Positions 15,897 to 25,293 of a stretch of DNA of 64,000 nucleotides are shown one piece after another (position 1 is the first letter of the stretch; each line of letters starts with the position of its first letter). The position numbers and the translations under genes were made by a program. The stretch is from Lewinellaceae bacterium (GTDB taxonomy: Bacteria; Bacteroidota; Bacteroidia; Chitinophagales; Saprospiraceae): contig JACJYL010000001.1 of assembly GCA_020636105.1 (NCBI GenBank), forward strand, positions 4,548,001 to 4,612,000. The letters are read 5' to 3'. The notes under the pieces are model-generated. The model was not told where the DNA came from. It worked only from the letters and a program-made list of their open reading frames with translations, and did not search any database.

Positions 15897-16202
15897 AATA
15901 GTATATTTTATGCTTAACGTTTTAAAAGGTATGGTTTTATATGTTTTTAAGAACATTATAATCTGCTTCAAGTTCAATTCCAAAACGTTTCGCCAATATT
16001 CTCAGGGATTTATTTTTTCTAGCGGGGAAAGCGATTGTAGTTTAGTATGTCCAACCTCACAGAAAACCATATTTTAGCTCACTACCGAAAAATGGAATTA
16101 ATGAATATAATTGAACAACTTGCACATGAATTAATTCCGTGTTGCAAAAAATGTGAGTGATACGGATCGTGCGTTTTGATTATGTTTTTTAAATCAATAG
16201 TC

Positions 16203-16421
16203 ATGAGATACAAAGAATTCTTTATCAGAACTGGTTTTTTCCTGCCGGCCGTTGCCTTTTGTGTTTTCGTTTTTATGATGATTTTCGGCATTATTTCCAG
16301 CATTTTTGGAGCAGGATCCGTTTTTTATTGTAGTGTGTTCTGTAAGATTGGAGTGTCTACCCTCATTACTGCTTTGATTGCAGTAGTGGCTTGTCAGGCC
16401 TGGTTTTGCAGAAAAAGTTAA
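16203..16421 (+). CDS. Small two-helix membrane protein
   Basis: The ATG at 16203 gives 72 residues (earlier starts at 16176 or 16182 are possible). Two hydrophobic segments, about 9-33 (TGFFLPAVAFCVFVFMMIFG) and 45-65, flank the sequence FGAGSVFYCSVFCKIG. The end is WFCRKS. No family is recognised. It is convergent with the Crp/Fnr gene. Confidence 0.5.
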   Translation: MRYKEFFIRTGFFLPAVAFCVFVFMMIFGIISSIFGAGSVFYCSVFCKIGVSTLITALIAVVACQAWFCRKS

Positions 16422-16510
16422 TGAATTTAAGCCAAAAGGTCTATGGACGATTTGATGCATAAAAGTAATGAGGAGAGTAGAATAATTTTGGCAGAAGAAA
16501 AATGGCTGCC

Positions 16511-17194
16511 TTATCCGGTTTCCGAAATCCGCTCAAGTTGTTCTTTGTTGAGAATAGAAATGTGCTTTTTATCGATTTTAATAATTTGGTGTAGGTCAAA
16601 ATCTGAGAGTATCCGCGATACCGTCTCCCTGGAAGTTCCCGTGAGGTCACCCAATTCAGTCCTGGTTAGAGGGATTTCATAATGGTCACTTTCAAAGATG
16701 TTTTCGGAGAAGAATAGTAAAGCTTCGGCAATTTTGCCGTTTCCTTGTTTTTGAGCCTGGTTGATGCACTTATTGAAATTGAATAATTCATCCCTGCAGA
16801 GCTCTAAAATAATCTCGTAGGCAAATGCCCCGTTCTGATGGATGAATTCCTTGAAGATGTCAGCCCCGATAAAACAAACGCTGGTTTCTGAAATGCAGGT
16901 CACTGAGTAGGGGGTGACTTTCCCTCCTACCGTGGCCGGTATGCCCAGGTAACAGGGCCCCTTGGCAATTTTAAGGATTTGCTCCCGCTCCGGGCCCACC
17001 ATATGGACTTTAACCAGGCCTTCCCTGATGTAAACAATGTTAAATGAAAGCGAATTCTGGACCAAAATCCTTTCCCTTTTCCGAAAAACAACCTGGTTGC
17101 AACTGCCGCCGAGCATTTTAAGTTCATCTCGTTCAAGTTTGCCTGCTGCCGGTGATTTATGTTTGCAATGATAACAAATATCTATATCCCTCAT
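16511..17194 (-). CDS. Crp/Fnr-family transcriptional regulator
   Basis: The 227-residue protein starts with a short Cys motif (CYHCKHKS) and has a cNMP-binding-like beta-roll at about 35-130 (IVYIREGLVKVHMVGPEREQ, then LGIPATVGG). A C-terminal helix-turn-helix lies at about 180-205 (LTRTELGDLTGTSRETVSR). The early Cys residues recall Fnr-type iron-sulfur sensors, but the spacing is not complete enough to claim a cluster. An inverted repeat precedes the gene. Confidence 0.9.
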   Translation of the reverse strand: MRDIDICYHCKHKSPAAGKLERDELKMLGGSCNQVVFRKRERILVQNSLSFNIVYIREGLVKVHMVGPEREQILKIAKGPCYLGIPATVGGKVTPYSVTCISETSVCFIGADIFKEFIHQNGAFAYEIILELCRDELFNFNKCINQAQKQGNGKIAEALLFFSENIFESDHYEIPLTRTELGDLTGTSRETVSRILSDFDLHQIIKIDKKHISILNKEQLERISETG

Positions 17195-17212
17195 AATAAA
17201 ATTTAATTGAGG

Positions 17213-17238
17213 ATACGAATGGTTTTTTCCATTCGTAT
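17213..17238 (-). promoter_or_regulatory. Inverted repeat upstream of the Crp/Fnr gene
   Basis: ATACGAATGG and CCATTCGTAT form a perfect 10-bp inverted repeat around six T residues, 18 bases upstream of the start codon. It could be an operator for autoregulation or a hairpin in the leader of the message. Confidence 0.5.
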
Positions 17239-17531
17239 GACTAAAAATGGCAATAGTCAGCGCGTAGATTCTGAAAGGCCCCCAGATGGGTTAAAGCAGT
17301 GTCTTTAATGGTGTTCTAAAATGATAAAGATACGAAATATTTGACAAAAATGCTGAGAAAAAGGAACGGTTTTGAAGGGTTTTTTCCTCCATGTATTTAG
17401 GCGTAAAAATAAACGGTGGACTGCCCTGTATTCGATCCTGGGAGCAGGTTTTTTGAATGGTGGGAAATGAAAATAATAGAACATTTACTGATCCGGTTTT
17501 TAAATTTCGGATGTTATAATTCCGCGAAAAT

Positions 17532-17572
17532 AAAAAAATCCCGAACCTTATCTGTTCTGATAAAGTTCGGGA
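17532..17572 (-). terminator. Intrinsic terminator downstream of the OmpA-family gene
   Basis: A 14-bp stem (TCCCGAACCTTATC at 17539-17552 with its near complement at 17559-17572; one mismatch) has a 6-base loop. On the minus strand it is followed by seven T. It lies about 170 bases past the stop at 17745, with no other gene between. Confidence 0.85.
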
Positions 17573-17744
17573 TGCTCATGTTTCCTGGAGTAAATAACTA
17601 TTTAATCCAATTGGCAATAAATCCTCAACCTGGCAATTTTCAAACTACAAATACCAATTCTCAAAGGGCTTCTAACCGAAAATCACAAATTTGAGGATTG
17701 TAATTTGTAGTTTGAACTTTTCACAAATTGCATAGAAATCTGTG

Positions 17745-18647
17745 TTATTTGGGTGCCTTTTCCGGGTTCAACAGGTCGTAAAACTGGTTGAGTTTAGGCA
17801 TAATGATGATCCTGGTCCGGCGGTTAGTGGCACGGCCTTCGGCAGTATCGTTGGAAGCGAGCACATTGTATTGTCCGCGTCCCGCGGCGATCAGCCTGTT
17901 TGGATCGATATTGAATTTACCCTGTAAAACTCTAACCACTGAAGTGGCTCGTTTAACACTGAGGTCCCAGTTGTCCTGAAGGCAGTCGTTTTTAATCGGC
18001 ACATTATCGGTATATCCTTCCACCATGACTTCAAGATCGGGGCGGGAATCGATGATTTGTGCAATTTTCCCTAGTACTTCATTGGCTCGTGGTGTGATAT
18101 CGGCACTGCCGCTTTGGTAGAGCATCTTATCGGAAAGGTTGATGAATACGACCGTCTTATCCACTTTGACTTCCACATCTTCGTCTTCGATGCCTTTCTG
18201 AAGCACTCCTTTCAGGTTGATGGCCAGGGCAAGGTTGATGGAGTCAGCCCGTGTTTTGGCCGCCTGGATGAATCGGATGTATTTGTCCTTTCCTTCCAAC
18301 TGGGCTAGGGTTTCCTTAATGTTGTCACTGGCTGATTGTGACAGAGTGGTCAATCCTTCTACATGCCCTGCCTGCATGTCACGTTGTTTTTTCAGGTCTT
18401 CGATCAGGAATTTTAAATCGTTGACTTGTTCTTCCCTAATTTTGAGGGTACTTTTCAGTGTAGCCCTATCCTGATCACATGCAGCCAAACGATTCATATA
18501 ATCACTCAAGCTTTCTCCACATTTCCCCAGGTCTTTATTGGCCACCTCAAATTGATTTTCCAAATCGAGGTACTTTTTTTTGGTCACACAGGATGACAGT
18601 GCGAGAGGTATGAAAAGAAGAATAAAAAATTTTAATGTTAATTTCAT
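17745..18647 (-). CDS. OmpA-family peptidoglycan-associated lipoprotein
   Basis: The 300-residue protein has a lipoprotein signal (LALSSC, Cys20). It is followed by a coiled-coil region at about 27-130 (repeating KSTLKIREEQVNDLKFLIED-like heptads) and a C-terminal OmpA domain at about 165-290. That domain contains YQSGSADITPRANEVLGKIA, MVEGYTDNVP and NRLIAAGRGQYN, and ends NRRTRIIIMP, the peptidoglycan-binding signature. It is probably an outer-membrane anchor to the cell wall. Its own terminator lies downstream. Confidence 0.92.
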   Translation of the reverse strand: MKLTLKFFILLFIPLALSSCVTKKKYLDLENQFEVANKDLGKCGESLSDYMNRLAACDQDRATLKSTLKIREEQVNDLKFLIEDLKKQRDMQAGHVEGLTTLSQSASDNIKETLAQLEGKDKYIRFIQAAKTRADSINLALAINLKGVLQKGIEDEDVEVKVDKTVVFINLSDKMLYQSGSADITPRANEVLGKIAQIIDSRPDLEVMVEGYTDNVPIKNDCLQDNWDLSVKRATSVVRVLQGKFNIDPNRLIAAGRGQYNVLASNDTAEGRATNRRTRIIIMPKLNQFYDLLNPEKAPK

Positions 18648-18694
18648 AATCGGTGTTTTTATTTTTAATTAAATATTTTGACCTAAATGATAGA

Positions 18695-21637
18695 TTAATT
18701 CAACGATTCATAAAAAATCGTTTGAATCTTCGGCCGGATATCCATCTTATTTATTTTATAATTCCGCATACTTGGAAAAGTGCGGTTCGATAAAAATACG
18801 TAGATAATATTCGTTTCTGGGTCTGCCCAAACAGCCGTTCCGGTAAAACCGAGGTGACCGAAAGTTTGTGCAGAAGCCATATCTGATAAGGGCGATCTGG
18901 CGTCCGGATCAAGCTGGGGCATATCGAAGCCGATACCTCGTCGGGTATCCAGATTATGGCGTGTCGTGAATTCTGCTACTGTTTTTTCAGCGATAAAAGA
19001 TTGTCCGGCATATTCTCCCTTCCACAGCAGCATTTGCATGATTATGGCCAGGTCTTCGGCACTGGCGAATAAACCAGCATGGCCACTTACTCCTCCCATC
19101 ATAGCAGCTCCCATATCATGAACATATGCATGGACCTCTTGGTTGCGCCAGTACTTATCTTTTTCAGTAGGAACGACCCTATCGAGTGGAAATTTTGCTT
19201 TTGGATTGAAACAGGTTGATTGTAAGGATAACGGACCGTAAAATTCTTCCTGCACATATTTATCCAGGGTTTTACCGGTTCTGGCTTCCGTGAGCATGGA
19301 AATGAAATAAAAACCCAGGTCGCTGTATTTGTAATCTCGTGTTTTGTTAAGATCCGAGTCGATGATTCGCTGGAAGATAGTATCCGGGTAGTCGTTCCTC
19401 AGGAATACATTGTCGGCTACCTCAATGCTGAATCCTTCACTTTTTTCCGTACGGTAGAATTTTTCCGACAACCGGGGATGTTTTCTCCCCTCGAGGGTTT
19501 CCTTGTAAAAAGGGATCCAGCTTTTTAGCCCTGCATGATGTGCCATCACATCACTGATAATGAGGCCCGCTTTGTTCGTACCTTTCAATCGGGGCAAATA
19601 TTGCCCGAGACTGTCATTCACATTTATCAGCTTTTCATCTTCCATTTTCATCACAGCAATGGTTGAAGCGGCTATTTTGGTAATGGAGGCCAGGTCAAAC
19701 AGATCGGTCGTATGCATCTTCACCCGTTTTTCATAAGTGTGATACCCAAAAGCTTCCTGGTAGATGATCCTGCCGTCTTTGGCGGCAAGCACAACACAGC
19801 CGGGAAAGGCTTTTGATTTAATGCCTGCTTCTGCCAGTTTACGAATTTTATTCAAACTGTCGGATGACATGCCAACACCCTCAGGAAGCGAAAATCCCAT
19901 CCTGAACAGGTTCACGGTTTCCAGGCCGGTATTGAAGGCACTCTTTTTAGAAGCCGTTACCGGCAAGCGTCCTCTCAAAGGTACTCCTCCGAACAATGCC
20001 TGGGCGGCGGCATCCTGAACCATAAGTTCATCTTCATAGGCTTCCAGTACCCAGTCGGCATCATCGAAAAATTTTAAACTGTAGGGCGTTCCGAATACCA
20101 CCACCACCACTTTGGTAAACCGGCGCAACTCGTCAATAAAGTTTCTTTCGTCTTTTGTGATGCCATAATCCTTTCCGGCACTGCTGCTCATTTCATGTAA
20201 TCCAACGATTACGGCATCTTTGTCTTTCAGTTGCTCAATCAGGAAATCGCGACGATCCTCGGGAATACTGGATTTGTTCTGAAAGTGATCCATTTGGGTG
20301 TAATTGTCCATACGTGCCTGGAAGGGCGTTTTTTTAGTCGATCCCAGGCTTATTGAAGCCAGGTTCAGGTTCTCCAGTTCCTTAAAAGGGATCATACCGT
20401 CTTTGTTACGCACCAGCGTCAAAGCATTTTCGATCAGTTTCTGTTTGAGCGCCAGCGCTTTTGGTGTGTTGAGATCAGCCCGGACGTTTGCTGTATCCAA
20501 TGGGGCAAAGGAAGTCAGTCCGAGGCGGTATTTGGCGCGAAGCACTCTTTTGACGCTATCATCCACCTGTTTTTGATCCAGTTTGCCGGTTTTGATATAA
20601 TTTTTGATCTCGCGTATGGCTGCGCCCATATCTTCAGGAAGGAGCAGGACATCATTGCCGGCGAGCAGGGCTTCGGCTTCAACTTGTCCGGGACCAAAGT
20701 ATTTGGTGACCCCTTTCATTTCAAGGGCGTCGGTGAACAGGAGACCATCGTAACCGATTTCATTTCTCAGCAGGTTGGTAACCGTATTTCTTGATAATGT
20801 GGTCGGCCTGTTGGGGCGTTTTTCCAGGGCAGGTACCTCCAGGTGGGCGATCATCATGCTCCCGATGCCTTGTTGGGCGAGTATCCTAAAAGGGTAAAGC
20901 TCCACGCTGTCCAGTCTGCTCCGGGAATGGGTGATTTTAGGCAAATCAAGGTGAGAATCAACATCTGTATCACCGTGGCCGGGAAAATGTTTGGCACAGG
21001 CCATGACTCCATTCTCCTGCATGCCTTTCATATACATATAACCCTTCACGGCAACGTTATCGCGATCTTCTCCGAAGGAGCGGGTATGAATGACGGGGTT
21101 GGCCGGGTTGTTGTTGACATCCACCACGGGGGCAAAATTGACGTGAACGCCTACCCGCTTCAACTGCCGGGCGACCTCGGCTCCAAAGTCATAAATCAGA
21201 TCATTGTCACGAATGGCGCCGAGCATCAATTGTTTGGGGAAACTTATAGTAGAGGCTTTCATACGCATGCCCAGTCCCCATTCCCCGTCGATCGAGATCA
21301 TTAAGGGTAAGGGGCTCGAAAGAGCCTGGTAGCGGTTGATCAGCTCGACCTGCTTCTCCGGGGTGCCCTGGAAAAAACACAATCCACCGACTTTATATTT
21401 TTTAATAATGGCTTCAACCTCAGCAATGTGTTTGGAACCCAGGTCTGAATGTGCACGGATACCGAATAATTGTCCCAGCCTTTCATCAAGGGTCAGGCTA
21501 TTAAACACCGAATCTACCCACATCTTTTCCTTTGGATCCGGTTTGGGAGGAAACAATCGGGGTTCGGGGCTTTTGTTAAAAGAATCTACTGTCGTGGTCA
21601 GGCATATGCCAATGATTAAAATGAATAAGCGTTTCAT
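18695..21637 (-). CDS. GH3 beta-N-acetylglucosaminidase fused to a class C beta-lactamase-type serine hydrolase
   Basis: The 980-residue secreted protein has a signal peptide (about 1-19). Residues about 40-380 form the NagZ-type GH3 barrel: SIDGEWGLGMR near 115, KHFPGHGDTDVDSH at 216-229 (His/Asp pair typical of NagZ) and LLFTDALEMKG near 300 (nucleophile Asp). A GH3 C-domain with GKDYGITKDERNFIDELR follows. From about 590 there is a beta-lactamase/transpeptidase-like domain with DLASITKIAASTIA (SxxK serine motif) and YKYSDLGFYFI (YxN-like position as YSD). The fusion suits recycling or trimming of peptidoglycan fragments; this role is inferred. Confidence 0.92.
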   Translation of the reverse strand: MKRLFILIIGICLTTTVDSFNKSPEPRLFPPKPDPKEKMWVDSVFNSLTLDERLGQLFGIRAHSDLGSKHIAEVEAIIKKYKVGGLCFFQGTPEKQVELINRYQALSSPLPLMISIDGEWGLGMRMKASTISFPKQLMLGAIRDNDLIYDFGAEVARQLKRVGVHVNFAPVVDVNNNPANPVIHTRSFGEDRDNVAVKGYMYMKGMQENGVMACAKHFPGHGDTDVDSHLDLPKITHSRSRLDSVELYPFRILAQQGIGSMMIAHLEVPALEKRPNRPTTLSRNTVTNLLRNEIGYDGLLFTDALEMKGVTKYFGPGQVEAEALLAGNDVLLLPEDMGAAIREIKNYIKTGKLDQKQVDDSVKRVLRAKYRLGLTSFAPLDTANVRADLNTPKALALKQKLIENALTLVRNKDGMIPFKELENLNLASISLGSTKKTPFQARMDNYTQMDHFQNKSSIPEDRRDFLIEQLKDKDAVIVGLHEMSSSAGKDYGITKDERNFIDELRRFTKVVVVVFGTPYSLKFFDDADWVLEAYEDELMVQDAAAQALFGGVPLRGRLPVTASKKSAFNTGLETVNLFRMGFSLPEGVGMSSDSLNKIRKLAEAGIKSKAFPGCVVLAAKDGRIIYQEAFGYHTYEKRVKMHTTDLFDLASITKIAASTIAVMKMEDEKLINVNDSLGQYLPRLKGTNKAGLIISDVMAHHAGLKSWIPFYKETLEGRKHPRLSEKFYRTEKSEGFSIEVADNVFLRNDYPDTIFQRIIDSDLNKTRDYKYSDLGFYFISMLTEARTGKTLDKYVQEEFYGPLSLQSTCFNPKAKFPLDRVVPTEKDKYWRNQEVHAYVHDMGAAMMGGVSGHAGLFASAEDLAIIMQMLLWKGEYAGQSFIAEKTVAEFTTRHNLDTRRGIGFDMPQLDPDARSPLSDMASAQTFGHLGFTGTAVWADPETNIIYVFLSNRTFPSMRNYKINKMDIRPKIQTIFYESLN

Positions 21638-21973
21638 GGAATCTGGTTGCTTGTTACTGGTTACTGGTTACTGGTTACTGGTTTGTTTTTTTGGTTGTTT
21701 CGTTTTGAATGGTAATGGTGCAGCAGGAGACTGAAAACGAGTTTCGGAGTCACCCTGCAATTTAAAATATTTTTAGGCTTCTCAAAATCCCTGTCAGAGG
21801 TTTGATAAAAATAAATTGATCTATTTGCCGCCGCTTCCCCCGTTCCTAAAGAGGAGTCATCCCCAAAATATCTCAATTTATTTTTAAAGTGTTCCCTTGA
21901 GACGTTTTATGCCTCATCATCTTACTTTAACCTTTAGTCTTTTACCTTTAGTCTTTTACCTTTAGCCTTTTCA
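21638..21973. other. Gene-free stretch with repeats
   Basis: It holds a heptamer tract (ACTGGTT x4, about 21650-21690), the second 80-bp inverted-repeat element (21807-21885) and three tandem copies of a CTTTAGTCTTTTAC-like 14-mer (about 21920-21968). The 14-mer also resembles the 3' flanks at 2960 and 3670. No gene is seen. Confidence 0.7.
21807..21885. repeat. 80-bp inverted-repeat element, copy 2
   Basis: Perfect 13-bp arms (AAAAATAAATTGA at 21807-21819 and its complement at 21873-21885) flank a C-rich core with CCTAAAG, matching copy 1 at 4883-4962 in size and plan. It lies 88 bases past the stop of the TPR gene. Confidence 0.72.
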
Positions 21974-23947
21974 TCACCTGTTCTCACCCCTTTTTTGGTC
22001 AATTTCAGGATCGAGGGTTCTGGCTTTAGTTATATACGTATTTCCCAGCTCATTGTTGCCTGCGTTAAGATAAGCAATGCCCAGATCAAACCAGGCGAAT
22101 GCGTTTTCAGGCTCAAGTTGAGTGCATTTGGTAAAATACTCAATGGCTTTTTCCTTATTGCCTCCCATACCGTAAGCGACGCCCATCAGGCGAACGGTGG
22201 CATATTCATTGGGATCCATTTCGTAGGCCTTTGATAAATAGGTCAGCGCCTGATTAAGATCTCCTTTTTCCTTGCCAAAGTACTCACCAGCTTCACGGTA
22301 GGTGATGGCCAGGTTTTTGGTGGCATCTTCGTATCCAGGGTCCAGCTTAAGTGCATAGGTGTAGTCCGCAATGGCTTTATCGTATTGTTTCAGCCAGTTG
22401 TAGCAGTTGCCCCTGATGAGGAAGGCATTTTTATAAGTAGGATGTATTCTGATAGCTTCGTTCAAATGCCCCACGGCTTCGTTCAGCATGGCATTTTTCT
22501 TTTGTTCATTCGGTTCAGTGCTTGCGCGATTGGATAAGGCTCCTCCCGCGGCGTTCTGCAATTTAGCACTATTTTTGGAAACTTGCACGTCTGTGGTAAA
22601 AAGGGTGAAATTATCTTTCCAGACTTGATTTCTATCGTATGTTTTCAACGCAAATAGAAGCGTAATGGCTCCGATAATGATCAAATATGGGTTGGAGGCG
22701 GCTTTTTTTGTCAAGGTAAAAAGCAGGTAGCTGATGCTTATCGCAAACCCGACGGAGGGCATAAACATAAACCTTTCCGACATATTCGTTCCTACCGGGA
22801 AAACGATATTGGAAACGATGGAAAGGGTGATAAGGAAAAAGGCCACTCCAAAGGCGACCGGGCTTTTTTTGCGCCAGCCCAGGATAACGACGGCAATGAG
22901 CCCGAGGTATAAAATCAAAGATCCTAACACCATTGGATCACCCCAGTTGCGAATGCCTACCTGGTAGGGGTAATAATCGTGGGTCAACGGATGAGGAAAA
23001 ATGAGCAGTTGTACATATTTTCCCAGGGTGAACATGATGGTGGCGAGTTTTTCGGCTGCGGAGAAGGCCACCCATTTTCCACCGACCAATTTGAGAAAGG
23101 GGTTGTTCATAAGCTCCCCTGGAGGATCCCCCAAAGTCCACCCAAGGATGCTGCCTCTCAAGGCAAGAAACACCACCGTCGCGGCCAGGAAGGGCAGTAT
23201 GTTCAGAACGATCTTATTTCCTTTTTCTTTAGTAAAAAAATAATAGGTCATAGGAATGACAGCCAGGAAGGTGATGGTGTTCTCTTTGGAAAGCAATCCC
23301 AGGAAAAAGATCACACCTGCTACAATATGCAGGACTTTCTTTTTTTCAAAATAAGCGCGGAACGACAAATGCAATGCCAACAGGGAAGCAAAAAGTGCGA
23401 TGATCTCATCCCGGCCTTTGATGTTGGCCACCGCTTCGGTATGCAAAGGATGAGCTGCGAAAAGCAAACTGGCTCCCAGGGCGATCATGAGCGCGGCCTC
23501 GCGTTCTTCCCGCCGACTGAATAATTTCAATAGCAGTAAAAATAAAGTGACCACCGTAAGTCCGTAATAAAAGGCATTCATCACGTGGCCGATCCATGGT
23601 TTCTCGCCGAAGATTTGGTATTCAAGGGCAAACATCACAGGAGTCAGAGGCCTGTAACGACCACCGGCCACTAGTTTGTCTTTGCCTTCTTTTTTGAAAA
23701 ATCCGTAGAAAGTATCGTATTTCAGGAGTCCGGGAATGCCATCGATGCCTTCTTTGGTAAACATGTTGTCCGTAATGACAATGGCGTCATCCTGGGCAAA
23801 ATCATGGTTAAAAGTATTGGCGTACAAAAGAAATCCAAAGGCAAATAAAATGGCTATGTATTTCCAGGGCATCACTCCGGAAACAGGAATATTGGTTTTC
23901 GGTGCCGGTTTGCTTTTGGGTTGCTGTTTATTTTTTTGCTTCGACAT
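21974..23947 (-). CDS. Polytopic membrane protein with C-terminal TPR repeats (TMTC-like)
   Basis: I choose the ATG at 23947 (MSKQKNKQQPKSKPAPKTNI), giving 657 residues; an earlier reading adds 15 unlikely residues. About ten membrane helices lie between 28 and 450. DDAIVITDNMFT and GGRYRPLTPVMFALEYQIFG in the first loop and LLFAAHPLHTEAVANIKGRD are hallmarks of TMTC-type O-mannosyltransferase-like proteins (GT-C fold). Residues about 470-640 are TPR units (IRIHPTYKNAFLIRGNCYNW, LKLDPGYEDATKNLAITYRE and others). Whether it glycosylates protein is not shown by sequence. Confidence 0.85.
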   Translation of the reverse strand: MSKQKNKQQPKSKPAPKTNIPVSGVMPWKYIAILFAFGFLLYANTFNHDFAQDDAIVITDNMFTKEGIDGIPGLLKYDTFYGFFKKEGKDKLVAGGRYRPLTPVMFALEYQIFGEKPWIGHVMNAFYYGLTVVTLFLLLLKLFSRREEREAALMIALGASLLFAAHPLHTEAVANIKGRDEIIALFASLLALHLSFRAYFEKKKVLHIVAGVIFFLGLLSKENTITFLAVIPMTYYFFTKEKGNKIVLNILPFLAATVVFLALRGSILGWTLGDPPGELMNNPFLKLVGGKWVAFSAAEKLATIMFTLGKYVQLLIFPHPLTHDYYPYQVGIRNWGDPMVLGSLILYLGLIAVVILGWRKKSPVAFGVAFFLITLSIVSNIVFPVGTNMSERFMFMPSVGFAISISYLLFTLTKKAASNPYLIIIGAITLLFALKTYDRNQVWKDNFTLFTTDVQVSKNSAKLQNAAGGALSNRASTEPNEQKKNAMLNEAVGHLNEAIRIHPTYKNAFLIRGNCYNWLKQYDKAIADYTYALKLDPGYEDATKNLAITYREAGEYFGKEKGDLNQALTYLSKAYEMDPNEYATVRLMGVAYGMGGNKEKAIEYFTKCTQLEPENAFAWFDLGIAYLNAGNNELGNTYITKARTLDPEIDQKRGENR

Positions 23948-23978
23948 TATAGTAGTTGGATTTAAAATTCCTGTAAAG

Positions 23979-24986
23979 CTACAAAAAAGCACTTTTTTTG
24001 AGCTTCAGCCAATCCAGAATATTATTGCAGAAAATATCTTCGACGGTTGATTCCGGCAATCCCATGGTTTCAATGAAGGCCCCTATTTCGAGATCGCCAA
24101 GAGGGAAAGGGTAATCGGATCCCAGGGTTACCTTTTTCGGGCCGGCAGTTTTGAGGATGTATTCGAGCATGGCTTCATCATGGGTAATGCAGTCGACCCA
24201 GAATTTACCTAGATACTCCCTTGGGTTCACGGGGTTGTCAATGGCCACCAGGTCGGGGCGGCAGTTGAAACCATGTTCTACCCGGCCAATGGTAGGCAGG
24301 AAAGAACCTCCTGCATGGGCAAAACAAACCCGAAGTTCCGGCAACCGTTCCAAAACTCCCCCGAAAATCATGGAGCAAATGGCCCGTGAAGTTTCGGCGG
24401 GCATGCCGACCAGCCACGGCAGCCAGTATTTTTCCATGGAGTGGAATCCCATCATATTCCAAGGATGCACAAAAAGCGCCATGTCGAGGTCCTGCATGGC
24501 TTTGAGAATGGGGAAGAAATCTTCTTCGTTCAGGTTTTTATCATTGATATTGGAGCCAATCTGTATGCCCACCAGCCCAATCTCCTTACATCGTTCGAGT
24601 TCCCGGATGGCCAGCGCTGCATCCTGCATAGGGAGTGTGCCCAACCCGATATAATTTTTGGGGTGGTCCTGTACGGTTTGGGCAATGTCGTCATTCAAAA
24701 ACATGGAAAGCTCAAGACCGTCTTTAGGTTTCGCCCAATAGGAAAACATCACGGGGATGGTACATACCACCTGGACCCGGGTGTTATGGGTGGCGTATTC
24801 GTCGATTCGCTCTTCTGCATCCCAGCAGTTTGATTCGATCTCCCGGAAAAACTTGTCTCCTTTCATCATATTGGCAAACCCGGGTTTGTGGTGCACGAGG
24901 TGAATGAAGTCACCGTAACCGAATTTTTCACTGAAACGGGGTAACTTTTCAGGAATGATGTGGGTGTGCATGTCAATTTTAAGCAT
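23979..24986 (-). CDS. Amidohydrolase of the ACMSD type (aminocarboxymuconate-semialdehyde decarboxylase-like)
   Basis: The ATG at 24986 (MLKIDMHTHIIPEKLPRFSE) gives 335 residues; an upstream reading adds 17 without support. Metal ligands appear as HTH at 7-9, a His in LFVHPWNM near 173, the His of CFAHAGGSFLP near 225 and the Asp of LGSDYPFPLG near 293, the ACMSD pattern. This enzyme removes a carboxylate in tryptophan/kynurenine or nitrobenzoate breakdown. No other kynurenine genes are present in the window, so the pathway assignment is uncertain. It begins 31 bases upstream of the TPR gene. Confidence 0.87.
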   Translation of the reverse strand: MLKIDMHTHIIPEKLPRFSEKFGYGDFIHLVHHKPGFANMMKGDKFFREIESNCWDAEERIDEYATHNTRVQVVCTIPVMFSYWAKPKDGLELSMFLNDDIAQTVQDHPKNYIGLGTLPMQDAALAIRELERCKEIGLVGIQIGSNINDKNLNEEDFFPILKAMQDLDMALFVHPWNMMGFHSMEKYWLPWLVGMPAETSRAICSMIFGGVLERLPELRVCFAHAGGSFLPTIGRVEHGFNCRPDLVAIDNPVNPREYLGKFWVDCITHDEAMLEYILKTAGPKKVTLGSDYPFPLGDLEIGAFIETMGLPESTVEDIFCNNILDWLKLKKSAFL

Positions 24987-25293
24987 GTCGGCAGTGGTTT
25001 TATCCCGTAAACATACTTCAAAAAAAACAGCCTTCAAAACTCAATTGCCCAAAGCGTCCATTTTAAAAGCCGGGCTTGCCGGGCGGACGGGAGTCCGCCA
25101 CCTTTGACGTTGCCGACAGGATGTCGTGACGAGCAGAGCGGAGCGCAGTGGTGATCCATTTCAATTCATTTGCGATATTGAAAAGACCTTTTAAAATGTA
25201 ATTCGTCGAAAAAAACTACATTTTTGTCAATAATACCTGCTCATTTAGGTACTTGGTGTTGCATAGTACCTACAGAGGATTTATATTTGTGGT
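24987..25293. other. Intergenic region upstream of padR
   Basis: It holds a GGCGGAC/GTCCGCC hairpin without a T run (25082-25099) and the padR promoter/operator (25234-25289). No gene is seen. Confidence 0.6.
25234..25289 (+). promoter_or_regulatory. padR promoter with TACCT/AGGTA operator
   Basis: TTG at 25259-25261 and TATATTTG at 25282-25289 match the -33/-7 boxes with 20 bases between. AGGTACT (25247-25253) and AGTACCT (25265-25271) form an inverted repeat that straddles the -33 box, with another TACCT at about 25234-25238. The start codon at 25294 lies only four bases past the -7 box, so the message is probably leaderless or starts within the first codons. Confidence 0.7.

Larger units (their letters stand above)
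17195..17744. other. Gene-free stretch with hairpins
   Basis: No convincing gene lies here. It holds the hairpin upstream of the Crp gene (17213-17238), the terminator at 17532-17572 and an imperfect 26-bp inverted repeat (about 17640-17666 with 17689-17715) around ACAAATACC/GTAATTTGT. The short plus-strand reading at 17416-17694 crosses these hairpins and looks non-coding. Confidence 0.6.

Noticed and set aside
16194..16460. Minus-strand reading opposite the small membrane protein
   Set aside because: The plus strand encodes two clear hydrophobic helices with a Cys-rich loop; the minus reading is low-complexity (His/Asn/Lys).
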